Shown: piece after piece, positions 17,703 through 26,982 of the stretch
Layout of the letters: each line of letters opens with the position of its first letter
Position numbering within the stretch: the stretch's first letter is position 1
Assembly (NCBI RefSeq): GCF_900177705.1
Contig: NZ_FXBA01000001.1
Span: forward strand, 310,001 to 374,000
Direction: 5' to 3'
Length of the DNA: 64,000 bases
Source of the DNA: Fibrobacter sp. UWB15
GTDB lineage: Bacteria > Fibrobacterota > Fibrobacteria > Fibrobacterales > Fibrobacteraceae
Made by a program: the position numbers and the translations under genes
The notes under the pieces: generated by a model
Seen by the model: the letters and a program-made list of their open reading frames with translations, nothing else
The model's database searches: none
Told to the model about the DNA's origin: nothing

Positions 17703-18737
17703 ATGAAAAAGATCCTATTAAGTGTACTCGCTCTTGCTGTTGCCCTGTTTGCCGCCGAAAAGGTATATCTTGCTCCGGTTGGCCTCACGGGTATGCATGA
17801 CGACTATGCCGTGGCTTCGTCCAAGCTTATGAAGGCATACATTGAAGACGATGGCCGCTTTATCTTGGTGGTTGGTACTGCCGAAGATGGTGTTAAGGCA
17901 GATAATCAGGTTGCCGTTCGTCAGAAGGCTACCGAAAAGGGATGCTCCAAGTACATTATTGCAGAATTTACTCGTCTTGGAGAAAGTGTAATCATGTCGT
18001 TCAAGCTCTATAGCGTCGACAAGGAAGCTCCCATTTGGGATGACCGCCTCAAGGCCCGCAACCCGGACGATTTTGACCCGATTATTCAGCGTGTGGCCCG
18101 CAATATCGGCACCAAGCACAAGGCTGTGGATGATTCCGATATTTACAGTGTCACTGAACAGGAAACTAAAACTCCCAAGCGTAAGGGTGTAAACGCCTAT
18201 ATCGGTATGTCCGTAGGTGGCCTTATGGCAGTGCAGCCCGATGTGGAAGTGTTTGCCGGACTTGATTTCTGGCTACTCTACGATGCCCAGGTGATTTTGT
18301 TCGGTATCGACTGGGATATGTACGGTCTGGGTGACGATACTCCTCTTGACTATATGGACTTTGCCATTTCTGCCTACTACCCGTTCGGCACCAGGGCAAT
18401 TACCCCCTTTGTGGGCGGCGGCCTTGCCTTTAGCCAGACGAGCTATCAAAGTGACATTCCGAGAGAATATCGTAGCACCAATTTCAACTATAGCTTTTAC
18501 GACAGCGATGAAGAATTCGAAGACGAAAGCTCGGGCCTCACGGGTTTCATTGGCGGCGGTGTGATGTTCAACCGTTCTAGCCGAGTGATGTTCGTTGCCC
18601 AGGCGAAGTACATGATCAACTTCTATAAGAACGATGTCTATAATTATAAGAAAGTTGATAATGGAGCTGTCATTACTGCCAAGGATAACGCCATTCAGGG
18701 GTTTATCTTTAACGTAGGTATCGGCTACGGGTTCTAA
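17703..18737 (+). CDS. Secreted/outer-membrane protein with C-terminal beta-barrel-like region
   Basis: This is a 344-residue protein with a clear signal peptide (MKKILLSVLALAVALFA, residues 1-17). Residues 20-140 form a soluble alpha/beta region (LAPVGLTGMHDDYAVASSK...). After a KTPKRKG linker, residues 160-344 alternate hydrophobic and polar residues with many Gly and aromatics, ending VGIGYGF with a terminal Phe, as in outer-membrane barrels. The ATG at 17703 follows AAAAGGAG; the open frame extends 16 codons further but without a ribosome site. The next lipoprotein gene begins 1 base after the stop. I do not recognise a specific family. Confidence 0.65.
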   Translation: MKKILLSVLALAVALFAAEKVYLAPVGLTGMHDDYAVASSKLMKAYIEDDGRFILVVGTAEDGVKADNQVAVRQKATEKGCSKYIIAEFTRLGESVIMSFKLYSVDKEAPIWDDRLKARNPDDFDPIIQRVARNIGTKHKAVDDSDIYSVTEQETKTPKRKGVNAYIGMSVGGLMAVQPDVEVFAGLDFWLLYDAQVILFGIDWDMYGLGDDTPLDYMDFAISAYYPFGTRAITPFVGGGLAFSQTSYQSDIPREYRSTNFNYSFYDSDEEFEDESSGLTGFIGGGVMFNRSSRVMFVAQAKYMINFYKNDVYNYKKVDNGAVITAKDNAIQGFIFNVGIGYGF

Positions 18738-18738
18738 T

Positions 18739-19203
18739 ATGTTCGCCCTGCGAATTTTCCGTATAGCAACGCTCGCCATGGTGACGGCGTTGCTTTCTGG
18801 CTGCTATTTTGGCCGCTCCGCGATTAGGACTTCAGATGGCGGAAATTACGACATCTATGCCGATGGACGCTATATTTGTTCTACGGATGGAGATTGCTCC
18901 ATAACGACCCGTGGTGGCATGGGCAAGACGTTGTTTGAAGCCCAGAGGGGCGACGTGGTTGTGGGCCAGGATATTGTTTCCCGCGAAATAACGTTTGCGA
19001 GTGTCATTTGGATGCCCTTCACCTATTGCCTTTCGTTGTTTATCTATCAGGCGTACCCTGACGAAATAGTAATTCCTGTTAATCAGGATAAGGTTCCCCA
19101 GACAGTGTATTCCTGGCAACAAGAACCCACTCCTGTTCCTTCGTCCTCTTCGGGGACAACTTCTACGACGGGCGGAAGCGTCTGGGATAAACCCATTTAT
19201 TAG
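18739..19203 (+). CDS. Small lipoprotein of unknown function
   Basis: This 154-residue predicted lipoprotein has lipobox LLSGC (Cys22). A Gly/Asp-rich segment (about 25-60, with DIYADGRYICSTDGDC) contains two cysteines. A hydrophobic stretch near residues 92-110 (FASVIWMPFTYCLSLFIY) could be a membrane helix or a buried strand pair. The C-terminus is a Ser/Thr/Pro linker ending in VWDKPIY. It is placed between a barrel-like protein and a FISUMP lipoprotein, with 1- and 10-base gaps, so the three probably form one operon. No family recognised. Confidence 0.65.
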   Translation: MFALRIFRIATLAMVTALLSGCYFGRSAIRTSDGGNYDIYADGRYICSTDGDCSITTRGGMGKTLFEAQRGDVVVGQDIVSREITFASVIWMPFTYCLSLFIYQAYPDEIVIPVNQDKVPQTVYSWQQEPTPVPSSSSGTTSTTGGSVWDKPIY

Positions 19204-19213
19204 TTGAGGTCCT

Positions 19214-20542
19214 ATGAAGTCGTTGTGGAGCCTTGTTTCGGGAGTCATTTTATTTTCCGTATTCTTTTCGGCATGTTCAGATGGGGAAGAAGAGGTGGTC
19301 AAGACCATTTCGGATTATGACTTAAACGGAGTTGTCATTAAAGACGGTTATTATACCGATAAGCGAAATAATCACGAATATCGGATTATGAAAATCAAGA
19401 GACCGTATTCGTATTCAGACGATTATTATTTGTGGTTTGCCGAAAATTTGGATTACGTTGATTCTACATTGGAAGAAAATTCCTGGTGCTATAACGACAG
19501 TAAAGATAGTTGCGAGGTATATGGTCGCCTTTATAACTGGGAAGCTGCGCAAAAAGCGTGCCCCGAGGGTTGGAAGTTGCCGTCACATGATGAATGGAGT
19601 GATTTGGAACTCTCTGTCGGCTATAGGATAGAGCCTGCGGGAACTAAATTGAAAACGGTAGACCTTTGGCAAAATGCCGAAGGGATTTTGCAAGGGACGA
19701 ATAGGTTTGGTTTTTACGGACTTCCGGCAGGGCGTAAGAACATTGAAGGGGGGTGGCTTCCTACAGGTAAGTTTGCTTATTTCTGGACAAGTACTTCGTC
19801 TTTTACAGAGCCGGATATCGCCAAAGGTTGGCAACTGACTTACGAATCGGATGTCCTGGGTTATGGTGAATACTATAAGGGTCACGGAATGTCGGTGCGT
19901 TGCGTGAAATCTTGGGGGACGTCAGATCTTCATGTCGAAGGTGATTTTGATTCCACCTATCTTGAAGAAATACCCATGCACGAAGGGGAATTAAATTATC
20001 AGGGCCAAACCTACAAGACCATTGAAATTTGGGGTAAAACCTACATGGCCGAAAACATGAATTACGAAACAGGAAACAGTTGGTGCTACAACAACAGTAC
20101 CGATTCCTGCAAAAAGTACGGCCGCCTGTATGACAAAGAAACCGCTGTGAAGGTTTGCCCGGAAGGCTGGCGCTTAATGAGAAATGCGGTTTTTGATAAT
20201 GATGAAGGTAACGAAGGCTTGGCCGAGACTATTGGATCTATGGGAAAAAAACGCGCGCTTTTTGGTTATACAGCCGAAGAAACAAAATCTGTAGAAGGGT
20301 GGAAAAGTGAACCGGGGAATAACTTGTCCGGGCTTAACTTGATGCCTTCTGGTGGTTACGATATAGGCAGCGAATCTTTCTTTGATATGGGCTATACGGC
20401 TTATCTGTGGCTTGATTTATCGTACGAAGACCAAGGAATCAAAGATACTGTTGCAGTGGGCCTGCGGTATTCAGATGAATCTTTTAGAATGGTTGAGAAC
20501 GGAAAGAACAATGCTTACGCCGTTCGCTGCATGAAAGAATAA
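19214..20542 (+). CDS. Lipoprotein with two FISUMP domains
   Basis: This 442-residue predicted lipoprotein (FFSAC, Cys21) carries two copies of the 'F. succinogenes major paralogous' (FISUMP, TIGR02145) domain, at about residues 45-235 and 255-442. Diagnostic segments are FAENLDYV / MAENMNYET, SWCYN-S-DSC-YGRLY, and ACPEGWKLPSHDEW / VCPEGWRL, and each copy closes with a V/AVRC strand. Family function is unknown; the domains are widespread on Fibrobacter surface proteins. The second copy has lost the LPSHDEW part. A terminator follows at 20565. Confidence 0.85.
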   Translation: MKSLWSLVSGVILFSVFFSACSDGEEEVVKTISDYDLNGVVIKDGYYTDKRNNHEYRIMKIKRPYSYSDDYYLWFAENLDYVDSTLEENSWCYNDSKDSCEVYGRLYNWEAAQKACPEGWKLPSHDEWSDLELSVGYRIEPAGTKLKTVDLWQNAEGILQGTNRFGFYGLPAGRKNIEGGWLPTGKFAYFWTSTSSFTEPDIAKGWQLTYESDVLGYGEYYKGHGMSVRCVKSWGTSDLHVEGDFDSTYLEEIPMHEGELNYQGQTYKTIEIWGKTYMAENMNYETGNSWCYNNSTDSCKKYGRLYDKETAVKVCPEGWRLMRNAVFDNDEGNEGLAETIGSMGKKRALFGYTAEETKSVEGWKSEPGNNLSGLNLMPSGGYDIGSESFFDMGYTAYLWLDLSYEDQGIKDTVAVGLRYSDESFRMVENGKNNAYAVRCMKE

Positions 20543-20564
20543 TAAGAAGAATGATTAAACAACA

Positions 20565-20590
20565 AACGCCTCGTACAACGAGGCGTTTTG
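20565..20590 (+). terminator. Rho-independent terminator of the 17.7-20.5 kb operon
   Basis: A perfect 10-bp stem AACGCCTCGT/ACGAGGCGTT with a 3-base loop is followed by TTTTG. It lies 22 bases after the FISUMP gene. Confidence 0.8.
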
Positions 20591-20632
20591 CTTATACGAA
20601 AGGGCGCGAGCGGTCTTATCGTGAGCAATAAA

Positions 20633-20654
20633 GCCCCTGTTATTAAACAGGGGC
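20633..20654 (-). terminator. Terminator of the nuo operon
   Basis: A perfect 8-bp stem GCCCCTGT/ACAGGGGC with a 6-base loop is followed on the minus strand by TTTATTG. It lies about 55 bases beyond nuoN, the last gene of the minus-strand operon. Confidence 0.65.
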
Positions 20655-20710
20655 GGTTGCGAGAGGGCTGGCCAATGGTAAGAACCGACTTATTTGCAGC
20701 CAGCCCGGTC

Positions 20711-22144
20711 TTAAAACGTAAAGCCGGCGAAGATGTTGTCGCTCAGGAACGGCAGCACTCCGAGTACAATCACGGCTACGGTCAAGAGCCCAATCACACC
20801 ACGCTGGCGCTTGGTCATGCGCAGCGGATTCAGGTGGTCGTCCGTTTCGTCAATCCAGGCGCTCTTGATAAGCTGTAAGTAGTAGAACAGTGCAAGCACG
20901 TTGTTGAGGACTGCAAACGCCACGATGCCGTAATGTCCGGTAGAAGCACCACTGAAGAACAGGTGGAACTTACCGAAGAATCCTGCAAGGGGCGGGATGC
21001 CAGCCAAACTGAACATGGCGACCGCAAGAGCGATGGCGAGCATGGGCTTTTGCTTAGAAAGCCCGCGCAAGGAATTGAAGGTCTCTTCGCGGTGGTGTCC
21101 GATAATGCCAAAGATGAAGAAGGCGAGGTAGTTCGAAACCGCATACACGAATAGGTAGTAAATAATGGCGGTTTTCGCCGTTGTGGCCGGACCAAGGAGG
21201 GCAACCATGATGTAACCGGCTTGGGCGATAGAGCTGTACGCCATGAAGCGGCGGAGCCTGGTCTGCTTCAATGCGCCCAAGTTACCGACAAAGAGTGTGG
21301 TGCCCGCCAGTAGGGCGATGAACGGTGCAACCTGTTCTTGAATCGGGGCGAGGGGGCCAAAGACGAGAACTACGAGGAATGCGATGGCGGTTGCCTTCGA
21401 AGTCACCGAGAGAATGGCGGTTACCGGAGTGGGGGCGCCTTCGTAAACGTCGGGGGCCCAGGTGTAGAAGGGGAACAGAGTCAACTTGAAACCGATACCT
21501 GCAAACAGGAACAGCACTGCAATCCACAGAAGCGGAGAGGGGCCGTTTGCCACTGCGTCCTGAATGGCGTCGAAGTGGATGGATCCTGCAAAGCCGTAAA
21601 GGTAGCTGAATCCGAAAAGTTCAAAGGCGGTTGCCACTGAACCCATCAAAATGTACTTGGTGGCTGCTTCGGAACCATACTGGTCTTGCTTGTTCCAAGC
21701 GGCAAGGGCATACATGGGGATGGTTGCAATTTCAAGGCCCAAGAAGAAGGTGAGCAAGTCGCAAGCCGAGACGACGGTGACTCCGCCGAAGGTTGCGAAA
21801 GCCACGGTTCCGATAAATTCTGCAATCTGGTGCATGGCGGGCTTGCCGTCGCCGCCGTGTTCAAAGTAATCCTTGGCAAGCCAGATTCCGAGAATGGCCG
21901 AGACCATCAGCACTTCGCGCATGAGCACGCCAAAGTCGTCAATGTGCCAGTTGCTAATGAAGAAACGACCCGTTCCGCTGGCTAGTGGAATGAAGTTCAG
22001 CAACACAAAAATCAGAATGAATCCGATGTTTGCGATGCGCCAGGATACCTTGGAACGGTTGGTGCAAAAGAGCCTACTCCCGATAACGATAAACGGGAAT
22101 AGAAGCAGTAGCAGGTCTGGGATAATGAAGTTATGTATATACAT
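20711..22144 (-). CDS. nuoN: NADH-quinone oxidoreductase (complex I) subunit N
   Basis: This is a 477-residue antiporter-like membrane subunit of the proton-pumping arm of complex I. It has about 14 hydrophobic helices and the proton-channel core LLTFFLGLEIATIPMYAL, with Glu in helix 5, and a Lys-containing segment (GIGFKLTLFPFYTWAPDVYE) in helix 7. Length and pattern are normal for NuoN. It is the last gene of the nuo operon, 8 bases after nuoM, and is followed by a minus-strand terminator. Confidence 0.93.
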   Translation of the reverse strand: MYIHNFIIPDLLLLLFPFIVIGSRLFCTNRSKVSWRIANIGFILIFVLLNFIPLASGTGRFFISNWHIDDFGVLMREVLMVSAILGIWLAKDYFEHGGDGKPAMHQIAEFIGTVAFATFGGVTVVSACDLLTFFLGLEIATIPMYALAAWNKQDQYGSEAATKYILMGSVATAFELFGFSYLYGFAGSIHFDAIQDAVANGPSPLLWIAVLFLFAGIGFKLTLFPFYTWAPDVYEGAPTPVTAILSVTSKATAIAFLVVLVFGPLAPIQEQVAPFIALLAGTTLFVGNLGALKQTRLRRFMAYSSIAQAGYIMVALLGPATTAKTAIIYYLFVYAVSNYLAFFIFGIIGHHREETFNSLRGLSKQKPMLAIALAVAMFSLAGIPPLAGFFGKFHLFFSGASTGHYGIVAFAVLNNVLALFYYLQLIKSAWIDETDDHLNPLRMTKRQRGVIGLLTVAVIVLGVLPFLSDNIFAGFTF

Positions 22145-22152
22145 GGTAAAAT

Positions 22153-23664
22153 CTATAATGCGGAGTTAATCTTTGCAAAAATAGGTGCAATACTTTGGTC
22201 AAGCATGTCTGCAATCCATCCGGGGAACACACCAATCAAAAGGAGGCAAAGTACCAATACCACCACCACGAGCTTTTCGCGGAAGCATGCGTCGGTAAGA
22301 GATTCGTACTTGGCTGGCATATTGCCGTGCAACATGCGGTTGGCCGTCTGCAAAATGTAAACGGCGGTCGTCGTAATGGATAGAATTGCCAAAACAGTCA
22401 CGACACGTGTAATGGTGGAATCTTGCTGGAAGGCTCCGATAAAGATGTTGCTTTCGGCGATGAATCCACTAAAGCCCGGGAGACCGAGACCTGCAAAGCC
22501 TGCAATGACAAAGCCCACGCCAAGGAAGGGGAGCTTGCGCATAATGCCGCCCATTTCGGTGATGTCGCGGGTGTGGGTACGTTCATAAATCATGCCGATG
22601 GTGGCAAAGAAGAGCCCCGTCAAGAAACCGTGAGAAATCATCTGGAGGCTGGCGCCGCGGAGACCCACGGGAGTCATGGCCGCAAGGCCGAGGAATATGA
22701 GGCCCAAGTGGCTAATGGAACTGTAGGCGGTGATGTACTTGAGGTCTTTGTGGCGGAGTGCAATGAAGGGGCCCAGCACCACGTTGAAAATAAGGAGTGC
22801 TACCACGTACGGGAGCCAAATCTTGGCGGCTTCGGGCATCAGGAACATGGCGATGCGAAGGCAGCCGTAAGCGCCCATCTTCATCATCACGCCGGCGGCA
22901 AGCATCGAAACCGCAGTCGGTGCGGCGGAGTGACCGTCCGGGCTCCAGAAGTGGAACGGGAACAAGGAACTAGAAACGGCGAAGCCCATGAACATGAGCG
23001 GGAATGCCCACATCTGGAAGTCCATGGGAAGTGTCACCTTGGAAAGTTCCACTAGGCTCCAACTGTTGATTCCGCTTTCGAAATAGAGACCGAAGAGCGT
23101 CGCCAAAATCATGGAAGAACCGAAGGCGAGCGTTAACGTCAGTTTTTTACCGCCGTAGTCCTTACGGCCTGAACCATAGCCTGCAATCATCAGGTACATG
23201 CACAGGGCTTCCATTTCGTAGAACACAAAGAACAACACCAAGTCCATACTCATGAACACGCCGTAGACGCTTGTGGCCAAGAGTTGGATGAGAGCGAAGA
23301 ACACCTTCTGGTTTCCCTTGATGTTCCAGCTGACCAGGATACCGCCCCAGACGATCACTGCCGTAAGGAACAACAGGAACATGTTCAGTCCATCGGCGCC
23401 GACGGCGTAATGGGCGTTAAAGGCATGCAACCACGGGATGTCCATGTAGTAATGGAGTAAAAGCGGGGCTGATTCCTTGGCGGCTGTGTCAAAACCAAGC
23501 GTGTAGAGCCTGTAGGTAAGGTAGCCGACAAGCAGCAACACAAAGGTGCCCGAAACGGCATGAATTGTCTTAAGCAGGGATTCCTTTTGCGAAGAAATCG
23601 GTGCGCAGACTAGGACCGTGAAAAGTGGTATGATCCAGATAAGGTTAAAAAGCAAAGTATCCAT
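22153..23664 (-). CDS. nuoM: NADH-quinone oxidoreductase (complex I) subunit M
   Basis: This is a 503-residue antiporter-like subunit of the membrane arm. The FFVFYEMEALCMYLMI segment carries the conserved helix-5 Glu, and FPFHFWSPDGHSAAPTAVSM carries the HSxAPT loop typical of NuoM/MrpD. About 14 helices are seen. ATG 23664 is preferred over the in-frame TTG at 23670. It lies between nuoL (12 bases) and nuoN (8 bases). Confidence 0.93.
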   Translation of the reverse strand: MDTLLFNLIWIIPLFTVLVCAPISSQKESLLKTIHAVSGTFVLLLVGYLTYRLYTLGFDTAAKESAPLLLHYYMDIPWLHAFNAHYAVGADGLNMFLLFLTAVIVWGGILVSWNIKGNQKVFFALIQLLATSVYGVFMSMDLVLFFVFYEMEALCMYLMIAGYGSGRKDYGGKKLTLTLAFGSSMILATLFGLYFESGINSWSLVELSKVTLPMDFQMWAFPLMFMGFAVSSSLFPFHFWSPDGHSAAPTAVSMLAAGVMMKMGAYGCLRIAMFLMPEAAKIWLPYVVALLIFNVVLGPFIALRHKDLKYITAYSSISHLGLIFLGLAAMTPVGLRGASLQMISHGFLTGLFFATIGMIYERTHTRDITEMGGIMRKLPFLGVGFVIAGFAGLGLPGFSGFIAESNIFIGAFQQDSTITRVVTVLAILSITTTAVYILQTANRMLHGNMPAKYESLTDACFREKLVVVVLVLCLLLIGVFPGWIADMLDQSIAPIFAKINSAL

Positions 23665-23676
23665 AGTCAAACCTGC

Positions 23677-25632
23677 TTAAATAGGAAGCTGCCCCAAGAA
23701 ACGCCACAGGATTACGCCGACAATAAGCGTGCCCAGGTAAAAACTCAGGTTTCCGCCTTGTGCGTAGCGTACCAGGTCGCCGAGCTTGTGTGTGAACCAC
23801 ACGACAAACGCGAGAATTCCTTCGATAATGTAGTCTTGAATGAATCTAGCTACACGAGCGATTCCGCCAATGACGAACTGGCGAACTACGGCGTAGTACA
23901 TTTCGTCGAAGTAGAACTTGTGATAGACCACTTTGTACAGACCGCTGCGGTTGGTGTCGTCGAGTGCGCGTTCCACTTTAGCCTTGGGGCTTGCGTAGAA
24001 GAACCAGGCGATAAAGAGCGCGACGGCTGCTACGGCGACTGCCACGTACGGAATCCATTCGGCGTGGGGAAGCAATACCAGTTGCGGAACACGGAGCCTA
24101 CCCGGTACAAAATAATGCTCGAAGAGGCCCTTGCCCAAAAGACCGCTCAAGAGGGCGGGTACGGCAAGAATTACGATCGGGAGCGTCATGAAGAAGTCTT
24201 CGTGCACATGGCCTTCGGCAACGGATTTGCAACGGGGCTTGCCGTGGAAGGCGAGGAAGAACAGGCGGAACATGTAGAAGGTGGTAAGACCGCTTGTGAT
24301 GAGTGCCAAGGCAAATACCACGTAATGGTGCCCCTGGAAGGCGGCCAAGATGATTTCGTCCTTGGAGAAGAATCCGGAGAAAGGCGGAATACCCGCAATT
24401 GCCAATACGCAAATGAGGCTGCTCCAATAGGTGAGCGGCATCTTCTTACGGAGGCCGCCCATGGCGTCGAGATCGTTAGTATGCACCTGGTGAATCAGGC
24501 TACCTGCAATCAGGAACAAGGCGCACTTGAAGAAGGCGTGCGTAAAGATGTGGAAGGTGGAGGCCGTCCAGCCGGTGGTAATGACGGCGTCGCCGATTTT
24601 GCAGGCGCCCAAAGCAAACATCATGTAGCCCAGCTGCGAAAGCGTGGAGTAGGCGAGTATGCGCTTGATGTCCTTTTGCGTGCAGGCAATGACTGCGGCA
24701 AAGACCATAGTGAAGGCGCCCACCCACATGATCAATGTAAGGGAGTTGCCGCAAACGGCAAAGAAGGGGAAAAGTCGTGCGACCAGGTAAACACCGGCCA
24801 CCACCATGGTGGCACTGTGGATGATAGAAGAAACTGGAGTCGGACCTTCCATGGCGTTGGGAAGCCAGATATGCATGGGGAACATGGCGGACTTGCCCCA
24901 GCCTCCGGTAAAGATAAGAATGGATCCGAGAATGAGGGCGTCGGCCTTGGTGACGACCATGAGGCCCAAGTCAATGGTTTCTTTTTTAAAAGCGGAAAGG
25001 GTGAGACCGTTCAGGGCGAAGAAGTCAAAGCTTTGCACCACATAGCTCACGATCACGATGCCAAGCAAGAAGAAACTGTCGGCGAAGCGGGTGAGGATGA
25101 AGGCTTGCTTCGAAGCGCTCACGGCCGAGGGCTTGTGGTACCAGAAACCGATGAGCAGGTAACTGGATACGCCCACCAGTTCCCAGAAGATGAACATCTG
25201 GAAAAGGTTGGTGGCGGCAACGAGGCCGAGCATGCTGAAGTTGAACAGCGAAAGGAGCGAGAAGAATCGGCCAGCAGAGCGGTCGCCCTTCATGTAGCCA
25301 ATGCTGTAGATGTTCACTAGGAATGAAATCACGGTGACCACCACAAGCATCATGACGGACAGCGGGTCAATCAGGAGGCCGATTTTTGCGGCGAAATTTT
25401 CTGCGAAATTCAGGAAGGGGAGGTCGAATAGAACCGCTTTCTGAGGCGCGAATGTGGAGCTGAAATAGTGGACTGCCACAATCAGGGCGGCAATCATGGC
25501 GATTCCGTTACCGATGACGGCGAAGCCTGCGGCGGCCTTGTCCGATTTGCGACCGAGGAACAGCCCGTTTACCGCGAATACGAGAAGCGGCATCAAGAAA
25601 ATCAGGTAGCTGATGGAAACGTCGTTAATCAT
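23677..25632 (-). CDS. nuoL: NADH-quinone oxidoreductase (complex I) subunit L
   Basis: This is a 651-residue antiporter-like subunit at the distal end of the membrane arm. FIFWELVGVSSYLLIGFWYH holds the conserved Glu, and FPMHIWLPNAMEGPTPVSSI is the HSATMV-preceding loop of the family. The extended C-terminus beyond about residue 500, with an amphipathic stretch and a terminal helix, matches the lateral helix arm of NuoL. Its start overlaps nuoK by 8 bases. Confidence 0.94.
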   Translation of the reverse strand: MINDVSISYLIFLMPLLVFAVNGLFLGRKSDKAAAGFAVIGNGIAMIAALIVAVHYFSSTFAPQKAVLFDLPFLNFAENFAAKIGLLIDPLSVMMLVVVTVISFLVNIYSIGYMKGDRSAGRFFSLLSLFNFSMLGLVAATNLFQMFIFWELVGVSSYLLIGFWYHKPSAVSASKQAFILTRFADSFFLLGIVIVSYVVQSFDFFALNGLTLSAFKKETIDLGLMVVTKADALILGSILIFTGGWGKSAMFPMHIWLPNAMEGPTPVSSIIHSATMVVAGVYLVARLFPFFAVCGNSLTLIMWVGAFTMVFAAVIACTQKDIKRILAYSTLSQLGYMMFALGACKIGDAVITTGWTASTFHIFTHAFFKCALFLIAGSLIHQVHTNDLDAMGGLRKKMPLTYWSSLICVLAIAGIPPFSGFFSKDEIILAAFQGHHYVVFALALITSGLTTFYMFRLFFLAFHGKPRCKSVAEGHVHEDFFMTLPIVILAVPALLSGLLGKGLFEHYFVPGRLRVPQLVLLPHAEWIPYVAVAVAAVALFIAWFFYASPKAKVERALDDTNRSGLYKVVYHKFYFDEMYYAVVRQFVIGGIARVARFIQDYIIEGILAFVVWFTHKLGDLVRYAQGGNLSFYLGTLIVGVILWRFLGQLPI

Positions 25633-25930
25633 GGAGGTCCCTCAACTGTTCAACGTCCAGACTCTTGTAGCGGCGGTACATCGACACAATAATGGCGAGA
25701 GCGATTGCCATTTCGCATGCGGTCACTGCAATCACGAAGATGCTGAAGAGCGCACCTGCCGTAGAGTCCTTCGCGCTAAAGTAGGCAAATGAAATAAAGT
25801 TGATGTTGGCGGCGTTCAGCATGAGTTCGATGGAAATCAGCATGCCGATTAAGTGGCGGCGGCGCATAAGGCCCCAGACGCCAATGCCGAAAAGCAGGAA
25901 TGCGAGAATGAGACAATTCATCAGGGTCAT
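25625..25930 (-). CDS. nuoK: NADH-quinone oxidoreductase (complex I) subunit K
   Basis: This is a 101-residue small membrane subunit with three helices. The segments RRHLIGMLISIELMLNAANI and FVIAVTACEMAIALAIIVSM contain the two conserved membrane Glu residues used in proton transfer. ATG 25930 is chosen because it overlaps the nuoJ stop in an ATGA; the longer open frame starts inside nuoJ and adds a non-homologous tail. Confidence 0.93.
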   Translation of the reverse strand: MTLMNCLILAFLLFGIGVWGLMRRRHLIGMLISIELMLNAANINFISFAYFSAKDSTAGALFSIFVIAVTACEMAIALAIIVSMYRRYKSLDVEQLRDLHD

Positions 25931-26508
25931 TTTTCTTCTTCCTCCTTGCCTTTGCGGGCGATGGTGATGGCGCAAATCAGCGTCATCAGGAGAAGGATAC
26001 TCACGACTTCGAACGGAATCACGAATCCGTCTTCGCCGTAGCCCAGCAGTCTAAGAGCGAATGCCTTCAGCGAGGCGTAGCCTTCGGGCGCGGCCACAGC
26101 TCCGCTCGAAAGTCCTTCGATGGGAAGCAGACACTTGACCATCACGAGCACAAAGATAATCGAGAGCGCGAATGCGGCAAATACCCTCGGAATCTTGACT
26201 GCGAAGGCGTCTTCGCCGAGGCGGCTTGTGAGTAGAATCGTGAATACCACGAAAATCACGACGCCGCCCACATAGACCATCACCTGGGCGAGTGCGGTAA
26301 ATTCCGCATGCAAGAGCAGGTAAAGAATCGCTGTTGCAACGAAGCTGAAAATCAGGAACACGGCACTTTGCAGAATGTTCTTGACCGCGACCGTGCAGAC
26401 TGCGGTTACAAGGATAATAAAGGCGACCACGTAAAATGCCAAGTCCATTCCACCCATCGGGAAGGCGACATTCTGCGGAATAAGCCCTGCTAACAGATTC
26501 TGGATCAT
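25927..26508 (-). CDS. nuoJ: NADH-quinone oxidoreductase (complex I) subunit J
   Basis: This is a 193-residue membrane subunit with five hydrophobic helices. The QVMVYVGGVVIFVVFTILLT segment contains the pi-bulge-forming YxGG motif typical of NuoJ/ND6. The C-terminus ends in a short charged tail (KGKEEEEK). Start and stop overlap nuoI and nuoK by 1 and 4 bases, so the three are translationally coupled. Confidence 0.93.
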   Translation of the reverse strand: MIQNLLAGLIPQNVAFPMGGMDLAFYVVAFIILVTAVCTVAVKNILQSAVFLIFSFVATAILYLLLHAEFTALAQVMVYVGGVVIFVVFTILLTSRLGEDAFAVKIPRVFAAFALSIIFVLVMVKCLLPIEGLSSGAVAAPEGYASLKAFALRLLGYGEDGFVIPFEVVSILLLMTLICAITIARKGKEEEEK

Positions 26509-26981
26509 TAGCCTTGGCCCTCCTTTTTATTAAGAATCATTTCGAGCGTATTCGGGTCGGTCGTGGCGACTTCGAAGGCCTGGCTCATACGGATGGCTCC
26601 AAACGGGCAGGCTTCTACGCAAAGGCCACACTGGGTGCAGCTGGCAAAGTGGTAGACGTAGCGGCCCAGCACCTTCTTGCCGGCGATGTTCTTGGTCGAA
26701 AGTACGTTAATGGATGCGTTGGGGCAGGCGCGTTCGCACATGCCGCAGGCGGTGCAATGGTTGTTACCGTCGGCGTCTTCGATCATTTCGAGACGGCCAC
26801 GGTAACGTTCGTGCATCTTGAGAGTCTTCTTGTTCTCGGGGTATTGTTCCGTAACAATGCGCCGAGGGTCAAAAAAGTACTTTAGCGATACGGACAAACC
26901 GCAGATAAGGCTCCACGGACCCGTAATGCAGCGCTTCAGGTAGCGCTTGATATATCGACGTGTTGAAATTCGTTCTTGCAT
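26508..26981 (-). CDS. nuoI: NADH-quinone oxidoreductase (complex I) subunit I, 2x[4Fe-4S]
   Basis: This is a 157-residue peripheral-arm subunit that carries clusters N6a and N6b, passing electrons toward NuoB. Two CxxCxxCxxxCP motifs are intact: CTACGMCERACPNASI (residues about 76-91) and CTQCGLCVEACPFGAI (about 116-131). The N-terminal amphipathic segment anchors it on the membrane arm. It lies 1 base downstream of nuoH. Confidence 0.95.
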   Translation of the reverse strand: MQERISTRRYIKRYLKRCITGPWSLICGLSVSLKYFFDPRRIVTEQYPENKKTLKMHERYRGRLEMIEDADGNNHCTACGMCERACPNASINVLSTKNIAGKKVLGRYVYHFASCTQCGLCVEACPFGAIRMSQAFEVATTDPNTLEMILNKKEGQG

Positions 26982-26982
26982 A

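Noticed and set aside
23758-25320. 520-codon + strand frame opposite nuoL, and a similar 351-codon frame at 26947-28002 opposite nuoH
   Set aside because: Both lie fully antisense to identified complex I genes and have no hydrophobic or domain pattern.
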